Below are positions 1-9,640 of a stretch of DNA of 35,720 nucleotides, in pieces. Numbering within the stretch: the stretch's first letter is position 1; every line of letters begins with the position of its first letter. The stretch is from an uncultured Pelagibacteraceae bacterium (GTDB taxonomy: Bacteria; Pseudomonadota; Alphaproteobacteria; Pelagibacterales; Pelagibacteraceae). A program made the translations under genes and the position numbers. The stretch is taken from NCBI GenBank assembly GCA_902592985.1, contig CACJGR010000009.1, positions 1 to 35,720 on the forward strand, read 5' to 3'. The notes under the pieces are model-generated. The model had not been told where the DNA came from, searched no databases, and worked only from the letters and a program-made list of their open reading frames with translations.

Positions 1-1
1 G

Positions 2-652
2 ATGTTTCCAGGACCATTAGATATTGGACTTTATAAAAAAGCACGTGAAAAAAAATTGTGGTCACTGGAGGTAATTAATATTAAGGACTATGCTACGGAT
101 AAGCATAAGACTGTAGATGATAGTCCTTTCGGGGGTGGAAGTAGCATGTTAATAAGAGCAGATGTTGTAGCCAATTCTTTAGATAAAAATATTGCTAATA
201 AAAATGAGCCAATTATTTATTTGACGCCTAAAGGAAAAAAATTTAACCAAACTTATGCAAAAAAAATAATGCATAAAAATATAAATATTATATGTGGTCA
301 TTTTAAAGGTGTGGATCAAAGATTACTGGAAACAAGAAATATAGAAGAAATTAGTATAGGAGATTATATTTTATCAGGAGGAGAAATAGGAGCTTTTGTA
401 TTAATTGATACAATTGTTAGACTAATTCCAGGTGTAATTGGAAATTCTAATTCATTACCTGAAGAAACGTTTGAAAGAAATCTATTAGAATGTCCGCAAT
501 ATACAAAACCTCAGAAATGGGAAGAAAAAGAGGTTCCCGATGTGCTATTATCAGGAGATCATGCCAAAATTAAAGACTGGCGTTTATCTCAATCTGAGGC
601 TATAACACGCGACCGAAGACCAGATTTATGGCAAAAATATAAGAAGAATTAA
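2..652 (+). CDS. trmD: tRNA (guanine-N1)-methyltransferase, 3' part (5' end outside window)
   Basis: TrmD uses S-adenosylmethionine to methylate N1 of G37 in tRNAs that read CNN and CGG codons, which prevents +1 frameshifting. The visible 216 residues begin inside the protein: the first Met belongs to the N-terminal 'LFPxMF' region, so only about a dozen residues are missing. The signature [16 protein letters not shown] stretch (about residues 34-50) and the trefoil-knot SAM-binding segment with GDYILSGGE (about residues 120-129) are both present. The C-terminal part with RDRRPDLW closes normally. The order trmD-rplS is the usual bacterial one (rpsP-rimM-trmD-rplS), so rimM and rpsP are expected just upstream of the window. 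Identification is secure. Confidence 0.96.
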   Translation: MFPGPLDIGLYKKAREKKLWSLEVINIKDYATDKHKTVDDSPFGGGSSMLIRADVVANSLDKNIANKNEPIIYLTPKGKKFNQTYAKKIMHKNINIICGHFKGVDQRLLETRNIEEISIGDYILSGGEIGAFVLIDTIVRLIPGVIGNSNSLPEETFERNLLECPQYTKPQKWEEKEVPDVLLSGDHAKIKDWRLSQSEAITRDRRPDLWQKYKKN

Positions 653-668
653 CTTGATAAGCATTAAC

Positions 669-1193
669 ATGAAAAATATTGATGAGATTAATCAATCAAA
701 CGTAAAGAAGATTACAACTGAGAAAAAATTACCAGAATTTTTTCCAGGAGATATAATTAAAATAGGCGTTAGAATTACGGAAGGAAAAAGAGAAAGAGTT
801 CAGTATTTCGAGGGTGTTTGTATAGCAAAAAAAAATAGAGATATTAATTCTTCATTTACTGTTAGAAAAATTTCGTTTGGTGAGGGCGTAGAAAGAACTT
901 TTGCTTTATATAGTCCAATAATTAATTCAATTAAGGTTGTAAGATCTGGGAAAGTTAGAAAAGCTAAGCTATATTATTTAAGAGATAGAACAGGAAAATC
1001 AGCAAGAATTACAGAAAAAATTAAAAAAAAAATTGGAATTGATTTAGAAAGTACACCGGAGTCAGTTACTGAAGAAAATTTAGCTCCAGTAACTCAAGAA
1101 AAGAACACTGAAACTGCAGAAAAGATTCAAGTGAAGAATAAAACAGATGTTCAACCAGAACCAAAAAAAGAAAGTTCTGAAGAAAAAAAATAA
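669..1193 (+). CDS. rplS: 50S ribosomal protein L19 with C-terminal acidic/lysine-rich tail
   Basis: L19 lies at the 30S-50S interface of the ribosome. The core (about residues 20-115) has the L19 hallmarks [36 protein letters not shown] and the [15 protein letters not shown] end. I chose the ATG at 669; an in-frame TTG at 654 would add five residues but has no visible ribosome binding site. The protein is 174 residues, whereas bacterial L19 is usually about 115-125. The extra roughly 50 C-terminal residues are low-complexity, rich in Glu, Lys, Thr and Pro, and probably disordered. The gene begins 16 bp after trmD, so co-transcription is likely. Confidence 0.95.
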   Translation: MKNIDEINQSNVKKITTEKKLPEFFPGDIIKIGVRITEGKRERVQYFEGVCIAKKNRDINSSFTVRKISFGEGVERTFALYSPIINSIKVVRSGKVRKAKLYYLRDRTGKSARITEKIKKKIGIDLESTPESVTEENLAPVTQEKNTETAEKIQVKNKTDVQPEPKKESSEEKK

Positions 1194-1204
1194 TTTTTTT
1201 CTTA

Positions 1205-2608
1205 ATGCCTTTAACACTTTACGATAAAATATGGAATGAGCATCTTGTTAACCAAGAAGAAGATGGAACATCTTTATTATTTGTTGATAGACATTTAATT
1301 CATGAAGTAACTAGCCCACAAGCATTTGAAGGTTTAAGAAATTCAAAAAGAAAGGTAAGACAACCAAAATTAACACTTGCTGTTGCTGATCATAATGTTC
1401 CTACTACAGATAGATCAAAAGGTATAGCTGATCAAGATTCAAAAATTCAAGTAGACACATTAGCTGAAAATTGTAAAGAATTTGGTATTCAACTTTTTGG
1501 AATGAATGATAAAAGGCAGGGCATAGTTCATATTATAGGACCTGAACAGGGCTTTACTCAGCCTGGAACAGTTATTGTTTGTGGAGATAGTCATACAGCA
1601 ACACATGGTGCATTTGGAGCTCTGGCGTTTGGCATTGGAACCTCAGAAGTTGAACATGTACTTGCAACTCAAACATTAATTCAAAAAAAAGCAAAAAATT
1701 TTAGAATTAATGTTAATGGAAAGTTACCACTTGGGGTGACTTCAAAAGATGTAATTTTACAAATAATTGGAAAAATTGGTACTGCAGGTGGTACTGGCTA
1801 CGTTATTGAATACGCAGGAAATTTAATTTCGTCACTATCTGTAGAGCAAAGAATGACAATTTGTAATATGAGTATTGAAGGTGGTGCCAGAGCAGGATTA
1901 ATTGAACCTGACCAGAAAATTTTTGATTATTTAAAAGATAAACCAATGTCACCAAAAAATGAAAATTGGGATAAAGCCTTTGATTATTGGAAAAGCTTAA
2001 AAACCGATTTAGATGCAAAATTTGATAAAGAAGATAGTTTGAATGCAGAAGAAATTAAACCAATGGTGACTTGGGGAACATCTCCTCAAGACGTTGTTAC
2101 AATTGATGGAAAAGTTCCAAATCCTCAAAATGAAAGGGACCCAGATAAAAAAAATTCTATTGAAAGATCATTAAAATATATGGGTTTAAAACCAGATACT
2201 TTTATAAAAGATATAAAAATAGATAAAGTATTTATTGGTAGTTGTACAAATGGCAGAATTGAAGATTTGAGAGAAGTAGCAAAAATACTTAAAGATAAAA
2301 AAAAAGCATCACATGTACATGCAATGGTTGTTCCAGGTTCTGGTCTAGTTAAAGAACAAGCGGAACAAGAAGGACTAGATAAGATTTTTATAGAATCTGG
2401 ATTTGAATGGCGTGAACCAGGATGTTCAATGTGTTTAGCAATGAATGCTGATAAGTTGAAACCCCAGGAAAGATGCGCTTCAACATCAAATCGAAATTTT
2501 GAAGGAAGGCAGGGAAGAGGAGGAAGAACACATTTAGTAAGCCCTGCTATGGCAGCAGTAGCAGCAATTTCTGGAAATTTTGACGATGTAAGAAAATATC
2601 AAACTTAA
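1205..2608 (+). CDS. leuC: 3-isopropylmalate dehydratase large subunit
   Basis: LeuC pairs with LeuD to isomerise 2-isopropylmalate to 3-isopropylmalate, the second step of leucine synthesis, using a [4Fe-4S] cluster. The 467-residue length is normal for the family. Aconitase-superfamily motifs are present: [19 protein letters not shown] around residue 125, the first cluster Cys in GSCTNGR around residue 347, and the last two in the [11 protein letters not shown] segment around residues 406-416. [17 protein letters not shown] closes the protein. It begins 11 bp after rplS; rplS followed by leuC is a familiar alphaproteobacterial arrangement. No leader peptide or attenuator fits in the 11-bp gap. 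Confidence 0.97.
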   Translation: MPLTLYDKIWNEHLVNQEEDGTSLLFVDRHLIHEVTSPQAFEGLRNSKRKVRQPKLTLAVADHNVPTTDRSKGIADQDSKIQVDTLAENCKEFGIQLFGMNDKRQGIVHIIGPEQGFTQPGTVIVCGDSHTATHGAFGALAFGIGTSEVEHVLATQTLIQKKAKNFRINVNGKLPLGVTSKDVILQIIGKIGTAGGTGYVIEYAGNLISSLSVEQRMTICNMSIEGGARAGLIEPDQKIFDYLKDKPMSPKNENWDKAFDYWKSLKTDLDAKFDKEDSLNAEEIKPMVTWGTSPQDVVTIDGKVPNPQNERDPDKKNSIERSLKYMGLKPDTFIKDIKIDKVFIGSCTNGRIEDLREVAKILKDKKKASHVHAMVVPGSGLVKEQAEQEGLDKIFIESGFEWREPGCSMCLAMNADKLKPQERCASTSNRNFEGRQGRGGRTHLVSPAMAAVAAISGNFDDVRKYQT

Positions 2609-2609
2609 T

Positions 2610-3215
2610 ATGCAAAAATTTAATTCAGTAAAAAGTATTCCCACATATTTACCAATAGTAAATATTGATACCGATATGATAATTCCTAAACAGTTCTTAA
2701 AAACAATTAAAAGAACTGGATTAGGAAAAAATTTATTTTTTGAAATTAGGTATGATAATAATGGAAAAGAAATTAAAGATTTTATTCTTAATCAAAAACC
2801 TCATAATAAATCAAAAATTTTAATTACAGGAAAAAATTTTGGGTGCGGATCTTCAAGAGAGCATGCTCCTTGGGCATTATTAGATTTTGGAATTACATGT
2901 GTAATAAGTTCAAGTTATGCAGACATATTTTATAATAATTGTTTTAAAAATGGAATTTTACCAATTATCTTAAAAGAAGAAAAAATTAAGGAACTTTCTG
3001 AATACTCAAAACGAAAACAAGAAATATCAATTGATTTAAAAGAAGAAAAAATTTTTTTTGGTAATAAAGAAATTAAATTTGAAATTGATTCATTTAAGAA
3101 AAAATGTTTATTAGAAGGTCTTGATGATATTGCTCTTTCTTTAGAAAAAGTAGAAAAGATTTCTTCTTTTGAAAATAATTTGAAAAATCAAAAACCATGG
3201 ATATTTAATGATTAA
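2610..3215 (+). CDS. leuD: 3-isopropylmalate dehydratase small subunit
   Basis: This is the swivel-domain partner of LeuC in leucine biosynthesis. At 201 residues it has the normal length. The family motif [19 protein letters not shown] lies around residues 74-93 and is followed by the conserved [20 protein letters not shown] segment. The N-terminal [13 protein letters not shown] loop is also typical. Only one base separates it from leuC, and its last 8 bases overlap leuB, so translational coupling of leuC-leuD-leuB is likely. Confidence 0.96.
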   Translation: MQKFNSVKSIPTYLPIVNIDTDMIIPKQFLKTIKRTGLGKNLFFEIRYDNNGKEIKDFILNQKPHNKSKILITGKNFGCGSSREHAPWALLDFGITCVISSSYADIFYNNCFKNGILPIILKEEKIKELSEYSKRKQEISIDLKEEKIFFGNKEIKFEIDSFKKKCLLEGLDDIALSLEKVEKISSFENNLKNQKPWIFND

Positions 3216-4314
3216 ATTAAAAAAAAGAAAAATATTACTTTTACCTGGAGATGGAATTGGGCCCGAGGTAATTGGAGAAGTAAGAAAAATCATTCAATGG
3301 TTTAATGTAAATAAATCTTTAGATTTTGAGATTGATGAAGATTTAGCTGGTGGAGCTGCTTATGATAAACATGGTACTCCTATTACTGATGAAGTTTTTT
3401 ATAAAGCTTTAGAAAGTGAAGTAGTTATGCTTGGAGCTGTAGGTGGACCTAAATGGGACAATCTTGAATTTGAAAAAAAACCAGAAAGAGCATTACTTAA
3501 ATTAAGAAAAGAACTGAAATTATTTGCTAATTTAAGACCAGCGATTTGTTTTAAACAGTTAGTAAATGCATCAAGTCTTAAGCCTGAAGTAGTTTCTGGA
3601 TTAGACATTATGATTGTCAGAGAACTTACTGGTGGAATTTACTTTGGTGAACCGAGAGGAATTAAGCCAATAGATAAGGGTGAGAGAAAAGGCATTAACA
3701 CTCATACTTATACTACTAGTGAAATAGTAAGAGTAGCCAGAGTTGCTTTTGATTTAGCCAAAAAAAGAGCAAATAAAGTTACATCTTGTGAGAAGTCAAA
3801 TGTAATGGAAGCAGGACAGCTTTGGAAAGAAGAAGTTCAAGCATTACACGATAAAGAATATAAAGAAGTCAAATTAAATCATATGCTCGCAGACAATTGT
3901 GCAATGCAATTGTTAAGAGATCCAAAACAGTTTGATGTAATCGTAACTGATAATTTGTTTGGTGATATGTTGTCAGATCAGGCTTCTATGTTAACTGGTT
4001 CATTAGGACTTTTGCCCTCAGCTTCTCTTGGCGCAAAAAATAAAAATGGTGAAATGAGAGCTATGTATGAACCTATACATGGAGCTGCTCCTGATATTGC
4101 TGGCAAAGATATTGCCAACCCAATTGCTACAATTCTAAGTTTTGCTATGGCATTAAAATACTCTTTAGATTTGGACAAAGAGGCGGAAGGTTTAGAAAAA
4201 GCTGTTCAAGGTGTATTAGATGATGGACTTAGAACAAAAGATATTCTAACCAAGGGAATGAAAGAAGTATCAACCACTGAAATGGGTGATGCTATAATTT
4301 CAAAATTGAAATAA
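3208..4314 (+). CDS. leuB: 3-isopropylmalate dehydrogenase
   Basis: LeuB performs NAD-dependent oxidative decarboxylation of 3-isopropylmalate to 2-oxoisocaproate. The 368-residue length is standard. The nucleotide-binding start [11 protein letters not shown], the [10 protein letters not shown] substrate motif (about residues 138-147) and the metal-binding Asp region [17 protein letters not shown] (about 247-263) are all clear. [13 protein letters not shown] near residue 290 is the usual NAD-side motif. The start codon lies 8 bp inside the end of leuD. In many alphaproteobacteria asd follows leuB, but here four DMSP genes intervene. Confidence 0.97.
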   Translation: MIKLKKRKILLLPGDGIGPEVIGEVRKIIQWFNVNKSLDFEIDEDLAGGAAYDKHGTPITDEVFYKALESEVVMLGAVGGPKWDNLEFEKKPERALLKLRKELKLFANLRPAICFKQLVNASSLKPEVVSGLDIMIVRELTGGIYFGEPRGIKPIDKGERKGINTHTYTTSEIVRVARVAFDLAKKRANKVTSCEKSNVMEAGQLWKEEVQALHDKEYKEVKLNHMLADNCAMQLLRDPKQFDVIVTDNLFGDMLSDQASMLTGSLGLLPSASLGAKNKNGEMRAMYEPIHGAAPDIAGKDIANPIATILSFAMALKYSLDLDKEAEGLEKAVQGVLDDGLRTKDILTKGMKEVSTTEMGDAIISKLK

Positions 4315-4340
4315 TTAACCATTTATTCTAGAGTATTTGA

Positions 4341-6104
4341 ATGCCAATTTATATTGCTCCAGTTGAAGATATGATGTTTCTTTTCAATAAGTTAAGAAAT
4401 AATAAAAATTATAATGAGATAGAGAAATATAAAGAAGTTAATTCTGAATTAGTAAAGGATATTTTAGAAGAAGCAGCCAAGATAAACCAAAATATTATAT
4501 TGCCATTAGCAAAATCAGGAGATGAAAATCCAACTATTTTAGAAAATGGAGTAGTTAGAACTCCTCCAGGTTATAAAGAAGCTTATACAAAATTTATTGA
4601 AGATGGCTGGACCTCTTTATCTTGTGATCCCAAATATGGTGGTCAAGGAATGCCAAGAACAGTAAGTGCATTTTTTGATGAAATGATATCTTCTGCAAGT
4701 CTTTCATTTAAGTTATACAGTGAACTAACTTTAGGAGCATATAATTGTATAAATCATCATGGATCAGATGTAATAAAAAATAAATTTCTTCCTAAAATGG
4801 TACAAGGAAAATGGAGTGGCACTATGTGTTTAACTGAACCAGTGTGTGGAACAGATCTAGGATTGTTAAAAACCAAAGCAGTAGAACAATCAGATGGAAC
4901 TTATAAGTTAAGTGGACAAAAAATATTTATTACTTCAGGAGATCATGATCTTACAGAGAATATTATACATTTAGTAATAGCAAGAGCAGCAGATTCACCA
5001 GCCGGAACAAAGGGTATAAGTTTATTTTTGGTACCTAAATTTATTGTAAATGAGGATGGGTCTATTGGATCAAAAAATGGAATTTCTACAGGATCAATAG
5101 AAAGTAAAATGGGAATTAAAGGTTCTGCCACATGTGTATTAAATTTTGATGATGCAGTTGGTTATATGATTGGTCCAAAAAACAAAGGTCTTAATTCAAT
5201 GTTTACAATGATGAATTTAGAGAGGATTGTTGTTGGAATACAAGGGTTAGGAATTTCTGAAATTGCTTATCAAAATTCATTAAGTTATGCAAAAGAGAGA
5301 AAACAAGGAAAAGCAAATAATAGTAAATCATCTAATGGTACAGATTTTATAATTGAGCATGCTGATATAAGAAAATCTCTACTTAACATGAAGTCTATCA
5401 TTGAAGGAGAAAGAGCACTTTGTTTTTGGCTATCACAGCAAACAGAAGTTAGCCTTAATCATCAAGATGAAAAAGTGAGACAAGAAGCATCTGACCTTGT
5501 TTCTTTGATGACGCCAGTAGTTAAAACAATGTTTACTGATATGGGTATGGAAATAACAAGCGAAGCTATGCAAGTTTATGGTGGTTATGGTTACACAAAA
5601 GACCAAGGAATTGAACAACTTTATAGAGATAATAGAATTACACCAATTTATGAAGGTACAAATTCTGTCCAGGCAGCTGATTTAGTATTTAGAAAGTTGG
5701 TCAATAAAAACGGCGATATAATTAACAAATATTTGGATATGATCAAGAATGATTGCAACACTGAAAATGCTAAAATTAAACCTTTTACAAAAGAGTTGAA
5801 TGATAACCTGGAAATTTTGTCTAATTTTACCATTTGGATTAAAGAAAAAATACAAAACTCAAAAGACGATGCAAGCGCAGCATGTAATGATTATTTAAAA
5901 GCATTAGGCTTTGTATCTATAGCACATGCATGGATAAAAGTTTTAGAGGTGAGCTTTAAAGATTATAATAGTAACAAAAATTTTTATGAAGACAAAATAC
6001 AAACTGCAAACTTTTATTTTAAAAGAGTTTTGCCAAGAGCAGAAAATTACTTTAAAACTGCTACGACTGGAAGTGATTATATAATGAATTTTAAATTTAA
6101 TTAA
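4341..6104 (+). CDS. dmdC: 3-methylmercaptopropionyl-CoA dehydrogenase (DmdC-type acyl-CoA dehydrogenase)
   Basis: This is a flavin-dependent acyl-CoA dehydrogenase. By family and context it oxidises 3-methylmercaptopropionyl-CoA to methylthioacryloyl-CoA in the DMSP demethylation pathway. At 587 residues it is longer than classical fatty-acyl-CoA dehydrogenases (about 380), as expected for the DmdC subgroup. Visible features are the FAD/substrate motif CLTEPVCGTDLG at 163-174, the IFITSGDHDL segment at 195-204, YGGYGYTKDQGIEQLYRD at 413-430, and the likely catalytic base Glu438 in PIYEGTNSVQ. The C-terminal part, after about residue 450, is an extra helical region. It stops one base before dmdB. 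The FadE-like assignment is certain; the DmdC substrate is inferred from its length and its place with dmdB and dmdA. Confidence 0.9.
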   Translation: MPIYIAPVEDMMFLFNKLRNNKNYNEIEKYKEVNSELVKDILEEAAKINQNIILPLAKSGDENPTILENGVVRTPPGYKEAYTKFIEDGWTSLSCDPKYGGQGMPRTVSAFFDEMISSASLSFKLYSELTLGAYNCINHHGSDVIKNKFLPKMVQGKWSGTMCLTEPVCGTDLGLLKTKAVEQSDGTYKLSGQKIFITSGDHDLTENIIHLVIARAADSPAGTKGISLFLVPKFIVNEDGSIGSKNGISTGSIESKMGIKGSATCVLNFDDAVGYMIGPKNKGLNSMFTMMNLERIVVGIQGLGISEIAYQNSLSYAKERKQGKANNSKSSNGTDFIIEHADIRKSLLNMKSIIEGERALCFWLSQQTEVSLNHQDEKVRQEASDLVSLMTPVVKTMFTDMGMEITSEAMQVYGGYGYTKDQGIEQLYRDNRITPIYEGTNSVQAADLVFRKLVNKNGDIINKYLDMIKNDCNTENAKIKPFTKELNDNLEILSNFTIWIKEKIQNSKDDASAACNDYLKALGFVSIAHAWIKVLEVSFKDYNSNKNFYEDKIQTANFYFKRVLPRAENYFKTATTGSDYIMNFKFN

Positions 6105-6105
6105 T

Positions 6106-7734
6106 ATGAGCGATTACAATACAAACCTTGATAAGAATGAAGCAAATTATGTTCCACTATCTCCACTTTCATTTTTAGAAAGAACAAAAAATATTTATCC
6201 TAATTATGAAGCAATAGTTTATGAAAGCAGATCGTATACTTGGTCTGAGGTGTATAAAAGATGTGTTAAATTTGCGAGCGCACTAGATAAAATAGGAATT
6301 AAAATTGGTGATACAGTTTCAATTATGGCATTTAATACCCCAGAGATTTTTGAAGCACATTACTCCATCCCTATGACTGGCGCTGTAATTAATGCAATCA
6401 ATACAAGATTAGATCCGAAAACAATTAGTTATATTTTAGAACACAGCGATGCAAAAGTTTTGATAGTTGATAGACAATTTCATGAAGTTATTACTAAAGC
6501 TTTATCAAATGTAAAATCTAAAATAACTATAATTGATATAGATGACAAAGATGCGAACCTTCCAGATTTAAAAAAAATTGGGGAACATGAATATGAACAG
6601 TTTCTAAATACAGGGGATGAAAATTATAATTGGAAAAAACCAAAGGATGAATGGCAAGCTATTTCTTTAGGATATACTTCAGGAACAACTGGAAATCCCA
6701 AAGGTGTTGTTTGCCATCATAGAGGTTCTTACCTGATGGCTACTGGAAGTGCAACTGCTTGGAACATGCCTAATAAACTAAATTTTTTATATACAGTACC
6801 AATGTTTCACTGTAATGGGTGGTGTTATACATGGACAATGTCAATGTTGCATGGACGAGTAATTTGTTTAAGAAATATTGATGTTAAAAAAATATTTGAG
6901 CTGATTGATAAGTATGATGTTACTCATTTTGGTGGTGCACCAATCGTTTTAAACATGATAGCTAACGCTCCTAAAGAGCATCAAAAAAAATTAAAAAGAA
7001 AAGTTCACGTATTAACTGCAGGAGCTCCACCTCCAAGTATTATATTTGAGAAAATGCAAAATTTAGGCTTTGATGTGATGCACGTTTATGGATTAACTGA
7101 AACTTATGGACATATTTTACAATGTGCATGGAACGATGAATGGGAAAATTTAGAACAAGAAAAACAAAATGAAATTAAAGCAAGACAAGGCGTTATATAT
7201 CCAAATCTTGAAGGAGCAGTAGTTATGGATCCAGAAACTATGAAACCTGTACCAAAGGATGGAAAAACTATGGGAGAAATTATGATAAGAGGAAATGTTG
7301 TAATGAAGGGATATTATAAAGATAAAGAGGCAACAGAAAAATCAATGAAAGGTGGATGGTTTCATTCAGGTGATTTAGCTGTAACTTATCCAAATGGATA
7401 TATTAAAATTAAAGACAGATCCAAAGATATTATTATTTCTGGTGGAGAAAATATATCATCAATTGAAATTGAAAATACAATAGCTAAACATCCAGCAGTT
7501 TCATTAGCAGCTGTTGTAGCTAAACCCGATGAAAAATGGGGAGAAACTCCATGCGCATTTGTAGAGTTGATTGATGGAAAAAAAGCTACAGAAGAAGAAA
7601 TAATAAAGTTTTGTAGAGAAACTTTGGCAGGATTTAAATTACCTAAAAAAATAGTATTTTCTCCATTACCAAAAACTTCAACAGGAAAAATCCAAAAATT
7701 TGAACTAAGGAAGAAGGTTAAGGAGCTAAACTGA
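6106..7734 (+). CDS. dmdB: 3-methylmercaptopropionate-CoA ligase (DmdB)
   Basis: This is an AMP-forming acyl-CoA synthetase of the ANL superfamily that should activate 3-methylmercaptopropionate, the product of DmdA, to its CoA thioester with ATP. The 542-residue chain has the P-loop-like motif TSGTTGNPKGVV at 191-202, the A5 motif YGLTETYG around residue 330, the GDLAV and KDRSKDII hinge region around 420-445, and the catalytic lysine in TSTGKIQKFELR near the end. The lid domain is complete. It starts one base after dmdC and its TGA overlaps the proposed start codon of the following hydrolase by four bases. General short/medium-chain acyl-CoA ligases look alike, so the substrate call depends on context. 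Confidence 0.9.
   Translation: MSDYNTNLDKNEANYVPLSPLSFLERTKNIYPNYEAIVYESRSYTWSEVYKRCVKFASALDKIGIKIGDTVSIMAFNTPEIFEAHYSIPMTGAVINAINTRLDPKTISYILEHSDAKVLIVDRQFHEVITKALSNVKSKITIIDIDDKDANLPDLKKIGEHEYEQFLNTGDENYNWKKPKDEWQAISLGYTSGTTGNPKGVVCHHRGSYLMATGSATAWNMPNKLNFLYTVPMFHCNGWCYTWTMSMLHGRVICLRNIDVKKIFELIDKYDVTHFGGAPIVLNMIANAPKEHQKKLKRKVHVLTAGAPPPSIIFEKMQNLGFDVMHVYGLTETYGHILQCAWNDEWENLEQEKQNEIKARQGVIYPNLEGAVVMDPETMKPVPKDGKTMGEIMIRGNVVMKGYYKDKEATEKSMKGGWFHSGDLAVTYPNGYIKIKDRSKDIIISGGENISSIEIENTIAKHPAVSLAAVVAKPDEKWGETPCAFVELIDGKKATEEEIIKFCRETLAGFKLPKKIVFSPLPKTSTGKIQKFELRKKVKELN
7720..7725 (+). promoter_or_regulatory. Shine-Dalgarno AAGGAG deciding a CTG start
   Basis: A perfect AAGGAG lies inside the 3' end of dmdB, five bases before the CTG at 7731. 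Good Shine-Dalgarno sequences are uncommon in this window, where many genes have none. Its spacing fits CTG 7731 and does not fit GTG 7758, which is 32 bases away. Confidence 0.6.
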
Positions 7735-8507
7735 ATTTAAACGTTAATGATAAAGACGTGTTCGTCTCTACAGGCGGCACAGATTTTGATAAAGAAAAAT
7801 CATCAATATTATTAATCCATGGAAGTGGACTAACTCATATAGTTTGGTCTCTTCATGAACAATTTTATGTTTCACAAGGATTTAATGTTTTATCTGTAGA
7901 TCTTCCAGGACATGGCAATTCAGAAGGTCCATCTCTAAAATCTATAGAAGAAATTTCTGACTGGGTAAAATCACTAATGAATGTTCTGGATATCGAAAAA
8001 TTGATTATTATAGGACACTCTCAAGGCTGTCTTGTAGGCATTGATTTTGCAGTTCGATATTCAAATTTAATTAACTGCTTAGTTTTGGTTGCGGGATCCT
8101 ACAAAATGCCAGTTAATCAAGATCTTATCGATTATGCAGAAGCAGGTGATGAAAAGGCAATTTTACTTATGATGAAATGGGGGTATGAAGGATCAAAAGC
8201 ATTTATAGGTGGTAATCCCGTAAAAAAAATAATTAATTCCTCACGTGAAATTAGAGAAGTTTTAGCTGTAGACTTAAATGCTTGCAACAATTACAAAGGC
8301 GGCAAAGAATCTTTAGAAAAAATTAATTGTCCGACATTATGTATATTTGGTGACCTAGATAAAATGGTTCCTTTAGAAGTGGGAAATAAAATGGCATCGA
8401 TGATAAAAAATTCTGAAAAAAAAATAATTAATAATTGTGGACACATGATAATTTTTGAAAAAGCATTTGAAATGAGAAAAATTGTAAAAGAATTTTTAAC
8501 TAAATAA
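7731..8507 (+). CDS. alpha/beta hydrolase in the dmd cluster, probable CTG start
   Basis: This is an alpha/beta-hydrolase-fold enzyme of unknown substrate. From the CTG at 7731 it has 258 residues; from the GTG at 7758 it has 249. Counting from the GTG, the triad is nucleophile Ser88 in GHSQG, acid Asp201 in FGDLD, and His229 in NCGHM. HGSG at 21-24 is the oxyanion-hole segment. I prefer CTG 7731 because a perfect AAGGAG lies 5 bases upstream, because it gives a 4-base CTGA overlap with dmdB like the usual ATGA coupling, and because the nine added residues complete the first beta strand. It lies between dmdB and dmdA, 4 bases before dmdA. A role as a thioesterase acting on a DMSP-pathway CoA intermediate is possible but unproven. 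No signal peptide is visible, so it is probably cytoplasmic. Confidence 0.88.
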   Translation: MNLNVNDKDVFVSTGGTDFDKEKSSILLIHGSGLTHIVWSLHEQFYVSQGFNVLSVDLPGHGNSEGPSLKSIEEISDWVKSLMNVLDIEKLIIIGHSQGCLVGIDFAVRYSNLINCLVLVAGSYKMPVNQDLIDYAEAGDEKAILLMMKWGYEGSKAFIGGNPVKKIINSSREIREVLAVDLNACNNYKGGKESLEKINCPTLCIFGDLDKMVPLEVGNKMASMIKNSEKKIINNCGHMIIFEKAFEMRKIVKEFLTK

Positions 8508-8511
8508 TAAA

Positions 8512-9621
8512 ATGAAAAATTATTTTATTGCAAAATCAAGACGAATTAGAAGTACGCCTTATACTTCAAGAATTGAAAACCAAGGTGTAACTGCTTATAC
8601 GGCCTATAACCACATGCTTTTGCCTGCTGCATTTGGATCGCTAGAAGATTCTTATCATCATCTAAAAACAAATGTCCAAGTTTGGGATGTTGCAGGTGAA
8701 AGACAGGTAGAAATTTCTGGAAAAGATTCTGCAAAATTGGTTCAATTAATGACTTGTAGAGATCTTTCAAAATCTAAATCAGGAAGATGTTATTATTGTC
8801 CAATTATAGATGATAAAGCAGGCTTAATAAATGATCCAGTTATATTAAAACTTGATGAACAACGTTGGTGGATTTCTATAGCAGATTCAGATGTGATTTT
8901 ATTTGCAAAAGGTTTAGCAATTGGAAATAAATTTGATGTTAAAATATTTGAACCAAATGTAGATATATTAGCAGTGCAAGGCCCAAAATCTTTTAAACTT
9001 ATGGAAAAAATATTTGGAAAAAAAATTACTGAAATGAAATTTTTTGGTTTTGATTATTTTGAATTTTCTGGAGCAAAACACTTAATTGCTAGATCAGGCT
9101 GGTCAAAGCAAGGTGGGTATGAAATTTATGTGGAAAACACAAAATCTGGACTTGCTTTATATGATAAACTTTTTGAACTTGGTAAAGAATTTGATGTAAA
9201 ACCTGGATGTCCAAATCTAATTGAAAGAATTGAAAGTGCCTTACTATCTTATGGTAATGATATTGATAATACTGATAACCCACTTGAGTGTGGCCTAGAT
9301 AAGTATGTAAATTTAGATACTGAAGTTAATTTTCTTGGAAAAGAAAAATTAAAAGAAGTTAAAAAACAAGGAATTACAAGAAGACTGATGGGAGTAAAAA
9401 TAGAAAGCAAACAAATTAATGTTACAGAATCAATAAAAATTTTTGATGAAAAAAACAACGAAATTGGAGAATTAAGATCTGGAGTTTTTTCTCCTCATTT
9501 TAATAAGGTTATTGGAATAGCTATGATGCTTAAACCTTATTGGAATAACTCACAATTCTTTAAAATTGAATTAAACAACAAGAGTTTTGATGGAAAAGTT
9601 TGTGATTTACCGTTCATCTAG
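8512..9621 (+). CDS. dmdA: dimethylsulfoniopropionate demethylase
   Basis: DmdA transfers a methyl group from DMSP to tetrahydrofolate, giving 3-methylmercaptopropionate and 5-methyl-THF. The 369 residues match the length I remember for the structurally studied Pelagibacter enzyme. Long stretches also match my memory of it: the start [11 protein letters not shown], then [74 protein letters not shown], and the C-terminal end VCDLPFI. The fold is that of the GcvT aminomethyltransferase family, with an N-terminal folate domain and a C-terminal barrel. The order dmdC-dmdB-hydrolase-dmdA with 1-4 base gaps argues for one transcript. Ordinary GcvT is excluded by these DmdA-specific segments and the lack of gcvH/gcvP neighbours. 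Confidence 0.97.
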   Translation: MKNYFIAKSRRIRSTPYTSRIENQGVTAYTAYNHMLLPAAFGSLEDSYHHLKTNVQVWDVAGERQVEISGKDSAKLVQLMTCRDLSKSKSGRCYYCPIIDDKAGLINDPVILKLDEQRWWISIADSDVILFAKGLAIGNKFDVKIFEPNVDILAVQGPKSFKLMEKIFGKKITEMKFFGFDYFEFSGAKHLIARSGWSKQGGYEIYVENTKSGLALYDKLFELGKEFDVKPGCPNLIERIESALLSYGNDIDNTDNPLECGLDKYVNLDTEVNFLGKEKLKEVKKQGITRRLMGVKIESKQINVTESIKIFDEKNNEIGELRSGVFSPHFNKVIGIAMMLKPYWNNSQFFKIELNNKSFDGKVCDLPFI

Positions 9622-9640
9622 GTATAAAATATAAAATATC

